Of a DNA stretch of 8,064 bases, positions 1-6,372 are shown one piece after another. A model generated the notes under the pieces. It did no database searches and was not told the origin of the DNA. It worked only from the letters and a program-made list of their open reading frames with translations. The number at the start of each line of letters is the position of its first letter. Within the stretch, counting starts at the first letter, position 1. This DNA comes from Hyphomicrobiaceae bacterium. Its GTDB lineage: Bacteria; Pseudomonadota; Alphaproteobacteria; Rhizobiales; Hyphomicrobiaceae. The DNA is taken from positions 1-8,064 of the forward strand of contig JAJFHI010000026.1 in assembly GCA_021775715.1 (NCBI GenBank), given 5' to 3'. A program made the position numbers and the translations under genes.

Positions 1-41
1 GCGTAGCCAAAGTGGCGCGCTTGCAACGATGTATGCAAGCC

Positions 42-68
42 AAAAATGCCGTTGTCACGGGGTTTTTT
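42..68 (+). terminator. Possible intrinsic terminator of an upstream gene
   Basis: A run of five A (42-46) is followed by a short CCGT/ACGG stem (49-52 with 57-60, loop TGTC), then GG and six T (63-68). The A and T tracts can extend the stem past one mismatch and a wobble pair, which is the usual shape of a bidirectional terminator. A second hairpin, GCTTGCA/TGCAAGC (19-25 with 34-40), lies just before it. The GC core is only four base pairs, so this is a modest candidate. It fits a gene ending at or just before the left edge. Confidence 0.35.
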
Positions 69-190
69 GACGTTTTCCCGCAATTGACCTGGGGCAAATG
101 TGCTCGGTGATGGTGCGGTCGTGGGGTTACTTTGCCGCCTCCTACGCTGTGCGGGGAGTGGCGAATCACCTTACGGCATGGGCATTTCTG

Positions 191-242
191 GCACTTTGAC
201 CTGCGAAAGTGCTGACACGCGCGCGTGTCGGCTTCCGCGGAA
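191..242. repeat. Three abutting inverted repeats
   Basis: Three perfect dyads lie back to back. GCACTTT (191-197) pairs with AAAGTGC (206-212) around an 8-nt loop. GACACGCGCGCGTGTC (214-229) is a 16-bp palindrome. TTCCGCGGAA (233-242) is a 10-bp palindrome. No T-run follows, so this is not a standard terminator. It could be operator DNA or the folded part of a small RNA or leader; the sequence does not decide. Confidence 0.6.
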
Positions 243-344
243 AACCCAGCAATGATAAGGTGTTTCACGTCGTCCTAGGGGCGGCGGTGTTGGTGTGAAG
301 GGTGTTATCGCGCCTGCGCGTAACTAAGTACCGAGGGGGGCGTC

Positions 345-635
345 GTGTTTCGGATCCTGATGTCGACTGGCAATATTTTCATCTCGTTGGTGCTTGGCGC
401 GCTGGCGTTTGGCTTCGTGTTCATAAAGTTCCCGGAGACCATGTCGCACATTCTCGATGCAGCCTCTGCGCTCAAGGCGTGGCTTACATCGCTTGGATTG
501 TCGAACGAGTATAACAATTGGATGCGGGTTCTGCTTGAAGAACGCCAGCTTGTCTTCATGGGTTTCACGATCATGATGCGCTTGTTGTTATCGCTGGTCA
601 CGTATTCCGTCTCGCGGCTTTTCGATCGATCTTGA
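345..635 (+). CDS. Small two-helix membrane protein, function unknown
   Basis: This is a 96-residue protein that I do not recognise. Two hydrophobic stretches, about residues 10-28 and 68-86, look like membrane segments. They are joined by a roughly 40-residue amphipathic, mildly charged linker containing a short NEYNNW stretch. The C-terminus is short and polar (RLFDRS). The GTG at 345 is preferred because a GAGG purine run (333-336, within a longer G-run) sits 8 nt ahead of it; the in-frame ATG at 360 has no such site. The opposite strand is also open here, but that reading is hydrophilic and featureless. The gene lies about 160 nt before the PBP1a gene on the same strand, though the later gene appears to have its own promoter. 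No known family or partner can be named. Confidence 0.55.
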   Translation: MFRILMSTGNIFISLVLGALAFGFVFIKFPETMSHILDAASALKAWLTSLGLSNEYNNWMRVLLEERQLVFMGFTIMMRLLLSLVTYSVSRLFDRS

Positions 636-684
636 TCGACCAGCTAGGACGTGCTTGGGCACAGACACGTGCGGCGCAATATAG

Positions 685-717
685 TTAACGGAGCGTTAGC
701 ACTCTTTCGCTTATATT
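685..717 (+). promoter_or_regulatory. Candidate CtrA-type promoter of the PBP1a gene
   Basis: TTAA (685-688), seven bases, then TTAG (696-699) matches the alphaproteobacterial CtrA recognition sequence TTAA-N7-TTAA at seven of eight fixed positions. TATATT (712-717), a good -10 hexamer, follows 12 nt later. No sigma70-like -35 is visible at 16-18 nt, and the CtrA-like box occupies that place, as in classical CtrA-activated promoters. The predicted transcript would start near 724, leaving a leader of about 70 nt before the ATG at 793. The arrangement is read directly; CtrA control is inferred. Confidence 0.4.
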
Positions 718-792
718 ACGCAGAGATGCGGTGTGCGGACCTTGGTCGTGCACCGATCTTATGTGGGCATTCGTGTTGGAGTTTCTCGGAGT

Positions 793-3420
793 ATGGGCCT
801 GTTCCGTCGCAAACGGAAAGACGCGTCGAAAGATGTCGAGGCGCAAGGCTTGGGACACTCGCAGGCACCGAATGTGTTGCAGTCTTTCGGTGAAGTTGTC
901 CCCTCATTCGAGCCCGCACCACCGGCCACACCCGTTTACATGGCAGCACCCTATACCGTTGCGGCCCCGGCAACGCAGCCCGTTTATCAGGCTCAAGATC
1001 ACCACACGACCGGTACTGCCGATCCGAACCTGCAGGCTCTTAGCGACGAAAAACCGAAGCGTCAGCGTTGGTTTTCGTGGAAAGTTCGACTGTTCTTCGG
1101 TTTGCCGCTGGCGCTTGCAGCTCTTGGCGGCATCGCGTTTGGTTGCATGCTCGTTTACTACACGATGGTGTTTCCAGATCCGCTGAAGTTGCAGCACAAA
1201 GAGCGTGCTCCGGTTATCCGCATTCTGGCGCGCGATGGCTCGGTGTTGTCGAAGCGCGGGACGGCGCATGACTACATGCCGTTGATCATGCTGCCCCGAC
1301 ACGTCATCGATGCTGTTGTTGCAACGGAAGATCGTCGGTTTTTCAGCCACTGGGGCTTTGATCCGGCAGGGCTTTTGCGCGCGACATTCGCCAATATGCG
1401 CGCCGGCCGGTTTGTCCAGGGAGGGTCAACGCTGACCCAGCAACTTGCCAAGAACCTTTTTCTTAGCCGCGAACGCACGATCAGGCGCAAACTGGAAGAG
1501 TTGGCATTGGCGACATGGCTGGAAGTGCGTCTGACAAAGGAAGATATTCTCGAACTTTACCTCAATCGTGTCTATTTCGGTGGTGGCGCATATGGGATCG
1601 AGGCGGCTGCGCAGCGCTATTACGACAAATCAGCACGGTCCTTATCGATTGCTGAAGCGGCCGTAATTGCAGGCCTTTTGAAAGCGCCGTCTCGGTATTC
1701 GCCAACTGCCAGTCCAACGGCCGCACGCCGACGGGGCCGCAGCGTGTTGAACAAAATGCGTTTGGCGAAGGTCATAACTCATCAGCAATACAAGAACGCA
1801 ACGGCCGACGTTGTGCGCTTTGCCAAGCGCAAAGAAACAAGCCGACGGAATGCTGCGGCTTATGCAATCGACTATATTCTTTCGCGGATGCCGGGACTGA
1901 TCACGGGCAATCACCGTGAGATCGTCGTAGAGACGACGCTTGATGCCGATCTGCAGAAAGTATCGCAAGATGCGGTGCTGAAGGTATTGGCGGGCAAGGC
2001 GAAAGAGCAGCGCGCCAATCAGGCAGCCCTTGTCCTGTTGGATTCAGACGGTTCTATCCGTGCCATGGTCGGCGGCCGGTCCCACACTGAGAGCCAGTTC
2101 AACCGTGCCGTTAAGGCGCGTCGCCAGCCCGGTTCAGCCTTCAAGCCGTTTGTCTATCTGGCGGCCCTTGAAAACGGCCTGACGCCCGACAGCACAACCT
2201 ACGATCTGCCGATCAAGGTGGATGGTTGGGCGCCAAGAAATGGCAGCGGGACATATCAAGGGGCCGTGTCGTTGCGCTATGCGCTGGCAAAATCGATCAA
2301 CACCGTTGCTGTTCGATTGAACCAGGAAGTTGGTTCTGGACGGGTCATCGCAACAGCTCAACGCCTTGGTATCAATTCCAAGCTCCGCCCCGAACCCTCG
2401 TTGGCGCTGGGTACATCCGAAGTAAATCTGCTTGAGCTAACCGGGGCTTACACCGTGTTTGCAAACGGCGGCTACCCTGTCGAACCGTTCGCAATCCGTC
2501 GTGTTAGAACCAATACCGGGCGTGTGCTTTATGCACGTTTAGGCGCACCGACCACGCCGATCGTTGCCGTTGAGCATGTCGGTGCCATGAACGACATGTT
2601 AAATGCGGCCCTTGTTGTCGGAACCGGACGGCGTGCCGGTTTGCCACGTCATCCGGCAGCGGGCAAAACCGGTACAAGCCAGCAGTTCCGCGATGCCTGG
2701 TTTGTTGGTTACAGTGCCCATATGGCGGCAGGTGTCTGGCTTGGCAATGACAACGGTCGCACGATGGATAAGGTAATGGGCGGCAGTTTTCCGGCCGAGA
2801 TCTGGCGCACCGTGATGATGGCGGCCCACGAAGGCAAGGCACCGCTGGCGCTGCCGGGCACATTGCGCGCAGCGACCAGTGTGTCATCGCAGCGGTTCAA
2901 GCAGATTTATCGTGCCCGCGATCGGTTGTCTGACAAAACCGTTCGTCTTCCGGGGCAACAGCCAAATCCTGTGGCGGCCAACAAGCCCGCAAAGCTTCAA
3001 GAAGTTCTGCCATGGCAAATAAGACCGAAGTCCAGGCGTAAAGTGGTGGTAAAACCTCTGCGGTCCGTTCCAGCACCCGTGCGGACACCTTCGGCAAAGC
3101 GCTCCCCGAAGCCATCTAAATCAAAACGACCTGACCTGCCGATCAGCGAAGACTTCATTGCGCGTGCTCTGGCGATCGCTCCAGATGGCGCGCGCGGCCA
3201 GCAGATAACCCGTCAGGTTGAAAGGCGTCGTGCCCCGACGCCTGTTCCAAAGCCCGCAGCCCCGGCAGCACCACGACCGATGTCAGCAGTGCAAGGCTAC
3301 GACGCTATTGCAGCGCAGATCGAAGCGATGTCGCATGAAGACAAGTTGATTGAGGGACCGAGGCGCGCTGTGCCACCCAGGCGACCGCGCGGGATGATGA
3401 CGCTTGGCGGCGGACAATAG
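793..3420 (+). CDS. Penicillin-binding protein 1A, bifunctional transglycosylase/transpeptidase
   Basis: This class A PBP polymerises lipid II into glycan strands and cross-links the stem peptides on the outer face of the inner membrane. With the ATG at 793 it has 875 residues. A basic cytoplasmic start and a Pro/Ala-rich segment precede one membrane anchor (about 98-127). The GT51 glycosyltransferase domain (about 150-325) has the EDRRFFSHWG motif with catalytic Glu179, GGSTLTQQ at 210-217 and RKLEE at 232-236. The transpeptidase domain (about 408-690) has all three active-site motifs: SAFK (Ser448, Lys451), SIN (501-503) and KTGTS (625-629). A long basic, proline-rich tail fills the last 170-180 residues. 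An in-frame GTG at 733 would add 20 residues, but GGAG at 778-781 and the likely transcript start near 724 favour 793. It ends 33 nt from the convergent ygjP-like gene. I call it PBP1a class; the exact orthologue (mrcA/ponA or another paralogue) is uncertain. Confidence 0.93.
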   Translation: MGLFRRKRKDASKDVEAQGLGHSQAPNVLQSFGEVVPSFEPAPPATPVYMAAPYTVAAPATQPVYQAQDHHTTGTADPNLQALSDEKPKRQRWFSWKVRLFFGLPLALAALGGIAFGCMLVYYTMVFPDPLKLQHKERAPVIRILARDGSVLSKRGTAHDYMPLIMLPRHVIDAVVATEDRRFFSHWGFDPAGLLRATFANMRAGRFVQGGSTLTQQLAKNLFLSRERTIRRKLEELALATWLEVRLTKEDILELYLNRVYFGGGAYGIEAAAQRYYDKSARSLSIAEAAVIAGLLKAPSRYSPTASPTAARRRGRSVLNKMRLAKVITHQQYKNATADVVRFAKRKETSRRNAAAYAIDYILSRMPGLITGNHREIVVETTLDADLQKVSQDAVLKVLAGKAKEQRANQAALVLLDSDGSIRAMVGGRSHTESQFNRAVKARRQPGSAFKPFVYLAALENGLTPDSTTYDLPIKVDGWAPRNGSGTYQGAVSLRYALAKSINTVAVRLNQEVGSGRVIATAQRLGINSKLRPEPSLALGTSEVNLLELTGAYTVFANGGYPVEPFAIRRVRTNTGRVLYARLGAPTTPIVAVEHVGAMNDMLNAALVVGTGRRAGLPRHPAAGKTGTSQQFRDAWFVGYSAHMAAGVWLGNDNGRTMDKVMGGSFPAEIWRTVMMAAHEGKAPLALPGTLRAATSVSSQRFKQIYRARDRLSDKTVRLPGQQPNPVAANKPAKLQEVLPWQIRPKSRRKVVVKPLRSVPAPVRTPSAKRSPKPSKSKRPDLPISEDFIARALAIAPDGARGQQITRQVERRRAPTPVPKPAAPAAPRPMSAVQGYDAIAAQIEAMSHEDKLIEGPRRAVPPRRPRGMMTLGGGQ

Positions 3421-3453
3421 CGATACAAATAGACGCTTGGTTTCTTGTTTGAG

Positions 3454-4224
3454 CTAGCCTTTGGTGCCGTAGCGATGCAGATCCATGCCGTAAATCTGCA
3501 GCCATTCCTTAGCTTCGCCCATGCGGGGCATCGTGTGTTGGACAAGAGCCCAGAACTTCGGCCCATGGTTCATCTCAGCGAGATGGGCAACCTCATGGGC
3601 TGCGACGTAATCGAGAACAAGAGGCGGTGCCAGGATTAAGCGCCATGAAAACGACAACGCCCCCGTGGATGAGCATGATCCCCAGCGGCTGGTTTGATCG
3701 CGTACCGCGAGACGTTTTGGGTGCAGATTGAGAAAGCGTGCGTGGCGCTTTACGCATTTGTCGAGATCGCTGCGGACTTCTGAAAAAAACCAGTCCCGTA
3801 GGCGGCGCGGCGCGTGTTCAATCAGGCCGCCAACGCGAATTTCAGCATAAAGGTCGGGGCCGCGGTCGATAACCTCGACAGGGCCACCGGTTGTGCGGCG
3901 GCCATGAAAACGGATCAGATGCGGAATGCCCCGCAATGGCAGAATGGCCTTATCGGCGAACGGGACGTCTTCAGGAATAGCACCGAGGCATTTGCGAACC
4001 CATTCGATGTTGCTGTGAACGAATGTGCCAGCTTCACCGATATCGCAACGTGGTGGCAGCGTGACGATCACGGCCCGGCGTGTTCGGCTGACACGCAACG
4101 TCAACCGGCTCGCCTTGGGGTGATGGCGCACTTCCACAGGCGCCCCCAGGCCATCAAGACGTGGGTCGGTCAATGACGTGGATGTGTTCTTCGTCGTAGT
4201 CCGCTTTGCCATCGATCGCGCCAT
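3454..4224 (-). CDS. YgjP-family zinc metallohydrolase (SprT-like fold)
   Basis: The 256-residue protein belongs to the YgjP/DUF45 family of zincin-like metalloproteins. The metal site is clear near the C-terminus: HEVAH at 210-214 with a third ligand in MNHGPKFW (His220) and catalytic Glu211. It is preceded by the family's RWGSCSSTG motif (180-188) and a hydrophobic helix (LVLDYVAA). The N-terminal two thirds hold the usual beta-rich domain, starting at VEVRHHPKASRLTLRV (about 30-45). The domain resembles metallopeptidases, but E. coli YgjP has also been annotated as a UTP pyrophosphatase, so the substrate remains open. No signal peptide is seen, so it should be cytoplasmic. The ATG at 4222-4224 has GAGG at 4231-4234 six bases upstream; a second Met four codons in is possible. 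A separate promoter lies just upstream. It is of normal length and intact. Confidence 0.88.
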   Translation of the reverse strand: MARSMAKRTTTKNTSTSLTDPRLDGLGAPVEVRHHPKASRLTLRVSRTRRAVIVTLPPRCDIGEAGTFVHSNIEWVRKCLGAIPEDVPFADKAILPLRGIPHLIRFHGRRTTGGPVEVIDRGPDLYAEIRVGGLIEHAPRRLRDWFFSEVRSDLDKCVKRHARFLNLHPKRLAVRDQTSRWGSCSSTGALSFSWRLILAPPLVLDYVAAHEVAHLAEMNHGPKFWALVQHTMPRMGEAKEWLQIYGMDLHRYGTKG

Positions 4225-4262
4225 GCATGCCCTCGCTCGTTGCGATCAAAATTCGTGTCGAA

Positions 4263-4290
4263 AATGTATACGCCGCCTCGTGTAAGTCAA
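4263..4290 (-). promoter_or_regulatory. Promoter candidate for the ygjP-like gene
   Basis: On the minus strand TTGACT (4290-4285) is followed after 16 nt by TACATT (4268-4263). This gives five of six matches to the sigma70 -35 and four of six to the -10. Transcription would start near 4256, leaving about 30 nt before the start codon at 4224, with the ribosome binding site inside that leader. An overlapping TATACA lies only 14 nt from the -35 and is less likely. This suggests the gene is transcribed on its own rather than by read-through from phaZ. Confidence 0.45.
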
Positions 4291-4631
4291 AATTGTGAAG
4301 GCGATGCTTCGATACGCGGACGTTTCCCGCTGCGTGCATCGAACAGCTTTGTAAGAGTTAGCTTGTTCGCATCGTACACGGCGAGTGCAAATACAAATAA
4401 TGTTACAGTCGGTCACGAGAGTGTTGCGCCAGCGCCGCATGCGCCAATTGAGATACTGTCTTGCCGCAACACAGATGCATGACAACTTAAGACCTTATGG
4501 GCCTTTCGGCGAACAACGTGCGGCATGCACTGGCGACACACCACATGTGACACATGATCAGCTGCGCTCTCATTGCAGCCAGCATTGAGTTCGTAGAAAC
4601 TGATGTTATGAGATCGTGATCAAATTACGAG

Positions 4632-4656
4632 CCAGCCGGTCAGGTTGACCGGCTGG
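4632..4656 (-). terminator. Strong 11-bp hairpin, possible phaZ terminator
   Basis: CCAGCCGGTCA (4632-4642) and TGACCGGCTGG (4646-4656) form a perfect, GC-rich 11-bp stem closed by a 3-nt loop. It lies about 120 nt past the phaZ stop codon in the direction of phaZ transcription. Neither side has a true U-tract; on the minus strand the stem is followed only by a TAATTTG-like stretch. It could end the phaZ transcript imperfectly, protect its 3' end from exonucleases, or be a protein-binding dyad. The hairpin itself is certain; its role is inferred. Confidence 0.5.
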
Positions 4657-4682
4657 TCCGCACATGCGTTAAGTCGCTTGAT

Positions 4683-4835
4683 GGTGTTGCTGCAAACTTT
4701 CCAAAGCAGCCGTGCAACATCAAATCACGTTGGAGTTTTTCGTAGCTTGTCCAAAGCTTAAAGGCAGCCTTTGATGTCAGGCGGCGGCAACACCACTTCG
4801 TCCATTGCTTGAGTAGTTTGCAGGTGTTGCTGCAA
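4683..4835. repeat. 13-bp direct repeat spanning the phaZ stop
   Basis: GGTGTTGCTGCAA occurs at 4683-4695, downstream of phaZ, and again at 4823-4835, inside the last codons of phaZ, exactly 140 bp apart. On the minus strand the coding copy encodes Ala-Ala-Thr-Pro. The flanks show a further shared TCAAGC displaced by about 9 nt. An inverted GCAACACC core also sits at 4787-4794. This looks like a small duplication of the phaZ 3' end or repeated binding sites. Confidence 0.5.
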
Positions 4836-6078
4836 TAGCTTCAGCGCGCGGGTCATGCGTGCGAACAAACTGACCAATGCGTGGCGCAATGTCAGAACGA
4901 AACCGTGACCCATTGAAGATGCCGTAGTGGCCAACTCCGGTGACCTCGTGGTGATACTTCATGTGAGATGCGAGGTTTGTCGCGAGGTCAAGCGCGGCAC
5001 GGCATTGCCCAAGGCCGGTGATGTCGTCTTTCTCGCCTTCGATTGTCATCAGGGGTACGCGGGTTATTTTCGTTAAATCAACAGGTTGACCATTGTGCAA
5101 CATCTCGCCTTTGGGCAACTCATGACGCACGAAAACAGACTCGATAGTCTGTAGGTAGTACTCCGCTGTAAGGTCCATGACGGCGAGGTATTCGTCGTAG
5201 AACGTACGGTGTTTACCAGCCGAGTCCCCATCGCCACGCACAAGGTTTACAAACAACTCTTGATGCGCACTGACATGGCGATCCATGTTCATGGCCATAA
5301 AGCCCGTTAGCTGCATGAAGCCTGGGTAGACCATGCGGCCAAAGCCGGAATGCGGCCAGGGCACCGTTGCAAGAACATTGTCTTTAAACCATTGCGTGCC
5401 GCGTGTGGTCGCGACTTTGTTGACGGTCGTCGGATTGATCCGAGTGTCAACAGGACCGCCAGCAAGAATAATCGACTTTGGAACGTAAGGGTCGTTGTTT
5501 GCTTCCATGCGTGCGGTCGCGGCGAGGACAGGGACGGACGGCTGGCACACTGCGAATACATGCGCATCGCCTTCAAGAAAATGCAGCATGTCGATGACGT
5601 GATCGATATAGCTGTCGAGATCAAAGCTGCCCTGGCTTGGTGGAATGCGCCGGGCATCCACCCAGTCGGTGATGTAGATATCGTGGTCCGGTAGCAAGGT
5701 CTCCACGGTGCCGCGCAGTAACGTTGCGAAGTGTCCGGACATCGGCGCCACCAACAAGATGCTTGGATCGGCTGCCGCGCGATCATTAGGTATGTCGCGC
5801 GCAAAATGCTGCAGGCGGCAGAACGGTGTCTGCCATACAGTGTGTTGCTGCACGTCGACGGTTTGGCCATCGACTACGGTTTGGTTGATGTCAAATTCAG
5901 GTTTCGGATAATGACGTGTCGTGCGCTCAAACATTTCGCAGGCCGCTGCTGCCTGACGACCTAAGGCCGTATAGCTGAGCGGATTGAATGGATGGTCAAA
6001 GAATAAACGATAAGAATCCGCAGCCACGCGTGCTGGTTTAACAGCCGCCTGGCCGAGCTCGTACCAGTGGTAGAGCAT
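4777..6078 (-). CDS. phaZ: Intracellular polyhydroxybutyrate depolymerase
   Basis: This 433-residue protein is an intracellular PHB depolymerase of the PhaZ1 type, which attacks native PHB granules in the cytoplasm to release 3-hydroxybutyrate units. It has an alpha/beta-hydrolase fold and no signal peptide. The N-terminus (MLYHWYELGQAAVKPAR) is typical of the family. The nucleophile is a cysteine in AVCQPSVP (Cys178) in place of the lipase-box serine. Asp351 in GEKDDITG and His384 in GVGHYGIFNG complete the triad. Their spacing agrees with the Cys183/Asp355/His388 triad reported for the Ralstonia eutropha enzyme. Other family blocks include APMSGHFATLLRGTVETLLP (111-130), the ITDWVDAR segment (136-143) and AGGPVDTRINPT (206-217). 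The last 20 or so residues are low-complexity. The start at 6078 has a G-run (6085-6089) six bases ahead. No phasin or synthase gene is nearby. Divergent from regB. Confidence 0.93.
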   Translation of the reverse strand: MLYHWYELGQAAVKPARVAADSYRLFFDHPFNPLSYTALGRQAAAACEMFERTTRHYPKPEFDINQTVVDGQTVDVQQHTVWQTPFCRLQHFARDIPNDRAAADPSILLVAPMSGHFATLLRGTVETLLPDHDIYITDWVDARRIPPSQGSFDLDSYIDHVIDMLHFLEGDAHVFAVCQPSVPVLAATARMEANNDPYVPKSIILAGGPVDTRINPTTVNKVATTRGTQWFKDNVLATVPWPHSGFGRMVYPGFMQLTGFMAMNMDRHVSAHQELFVNLVRGDGDSAGKHRTFYDEYLAVMDLTAEYYLQTIESVFVRHELPKGEMLHNGQPVDLTKITRVPLMTIEGEKDDITGLGQCRAALDLATNLASHMKYHHEVTGVGHYGIFNGSRFRSDIAPRIGQFVRTHDPRAEAIAATPANYSSNGRSGVAAA

Positions 6079-6372
6079 CGACAGCCCCCGATTTTGTTGC
6101 CCCTAAGCCCCGCTCATGACCAAGAAGCGCAACATAATATTTTTATTGCGGTGCATGACGTTCGTAACGACGTCTAACACCGTTGTTTTGTTGCACTAGT
6201 AGCGTGCACCGATTCGCGGCAGTGCGAAAGAATCGATGACGTTTGCGTGCGATGCACAACCATCGTATCTCAAGAGGTGTGCTAAATTGGTGCCTGTTAA
6301 ATTGGCAGTTCGCGCGATGGCTCCAATTCAGGCTTTGTTGACCCGTTCGTTGCTTCAAGGACGCCCCGACCC
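6079..6372. other. Divergent intergenic region between phaZ and regB
   Basis: This 294-nt stretch must carry the start signals for both divergent genes. For phaZ the minus strand has TATTAT (6139-6134) as a -10-like hexamer but no good -35. For regB the only pair I see is TTGCGT (6243-6248) and TATCTC (6266-6271) with 17-nt spacing, which is weak. Dyads include TGCAC/GTGCA (6192-6196 with 6204-6208), TTCGC/GCGAA (6213-6217 with 6224-6228) and an imperfect GACGT/ACGTC pair near 6158-6175. A direct repeat nearer regB is listed separately. I found no good match to the GCGGC-N5-GTCGC type RegA site or to an FNR box. Confidence 0.4.
6283..6305 (+). repeat. Direct repeat TAAATTGG upstream of regB
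   Basis: TAAATTGG occurs at 6283-6290 and 6298-6305, so the copies repeat every 15 bp. They lie about 70-90 nt before the regB start codon. Tandem copies in a promoter region often mark a regulator binding as two subunits, but 15 bp is not a whole number of helical turns. It may be chance. Confidence 0.35.

Larger units (their letters stand above)
1..344. other. Intergenic region with clustered inverted repeats
   Basis: No convincing gene lies here. A frame-1 stop (TAG, 4-6) and a frame-3 stop (TGA, 108-110) could each end a gene entering from the left, but too little is present to identify one. The stretch holds several short perfect inverted repeats: 19-25/34-40, 49-52/57-60, 106-111/165-170, 191-197/206-212, 214-229, 233-242 and 309-313/316-320. 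Some are listed separately. I could not match the region to tmRNA, RNase P, SRP RNA or a tRNA by their conserved motifs. It may be an ordinary long intergenic region or may encode a structured RNA. Confidence 0.5.
4225..4776. other. 552-nt gap between phaZ and the ygjP-like gene
   Basis: No supportable gene lies here, although both flanking genes are on the minus strand. The open frames present (about 80 codons at 4240-4482 plus and 4246-4485 minus) have no ribosome binding site, are of mixed polar composition and overlap each other. The ygjP end holds a promoter (4263-4290). The phaZ end holds a strong perfect hairpin (4632-4656), a second imperfect hairpin (4678-4723) and a repeat of the phaZ 3' coding sequence (4683-4695). 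The middle part looks richer in A and T than the genes beside it and contains the palindrome CACATGTG (4542-4549). Confidence 0.5.

Noticed and set aside
1..274. Open minus-strand frame running off the left edge, with a possible GTG start at 268
   Set aside because: No ATG and no ribosome binding site; the translation is Cys/His/Arg-rich without any family pattern, and the region is full of hairpins. Openness is probably due to few stop triplets in this base composition.
305..601. Minus-strand 98-codon frame overlapping the small membrane-protein gene
   Set aside because: The product is hydrophilic and featureless; the plus-strand frame has membrane helices and a ribosome binding site, so this is its shadow.
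622..640. TCGATC-TT-GATCGA dyad right at the end of the small gene as a terminator
   Set aside because: Short, AT-containing stem with a 2-nt loop and no T-run; overlaps the stop codon.
4240..4485. Two overlapping 80-codon frames, one on each strand, in the phaZ-ygjP gap
   Set aside because: Neither has a ribosome binding site or recognisable sequence, and the plus-strand one collides with the ygjP promoter.
4690..4709. CTGC...GCAG dyad as a possible PhaR site
   Set aside because: The half-sites are about 12 nt apart instead of the 3-4 nt described for PhaR operators, and they lie at the 3' end of phaZ.
5307..5870. 187-codon minus-strand frame inside phaZ
   Set aside because: It is an alternative frame of a gene with an intact catalytic triad; its content follows from the phaZ codons.
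6216..6228. GCGGC near 6216 as half of a RegA binding site upstream of regB
   Set aside because: No matching GTCGC-type half-site at the right distance.
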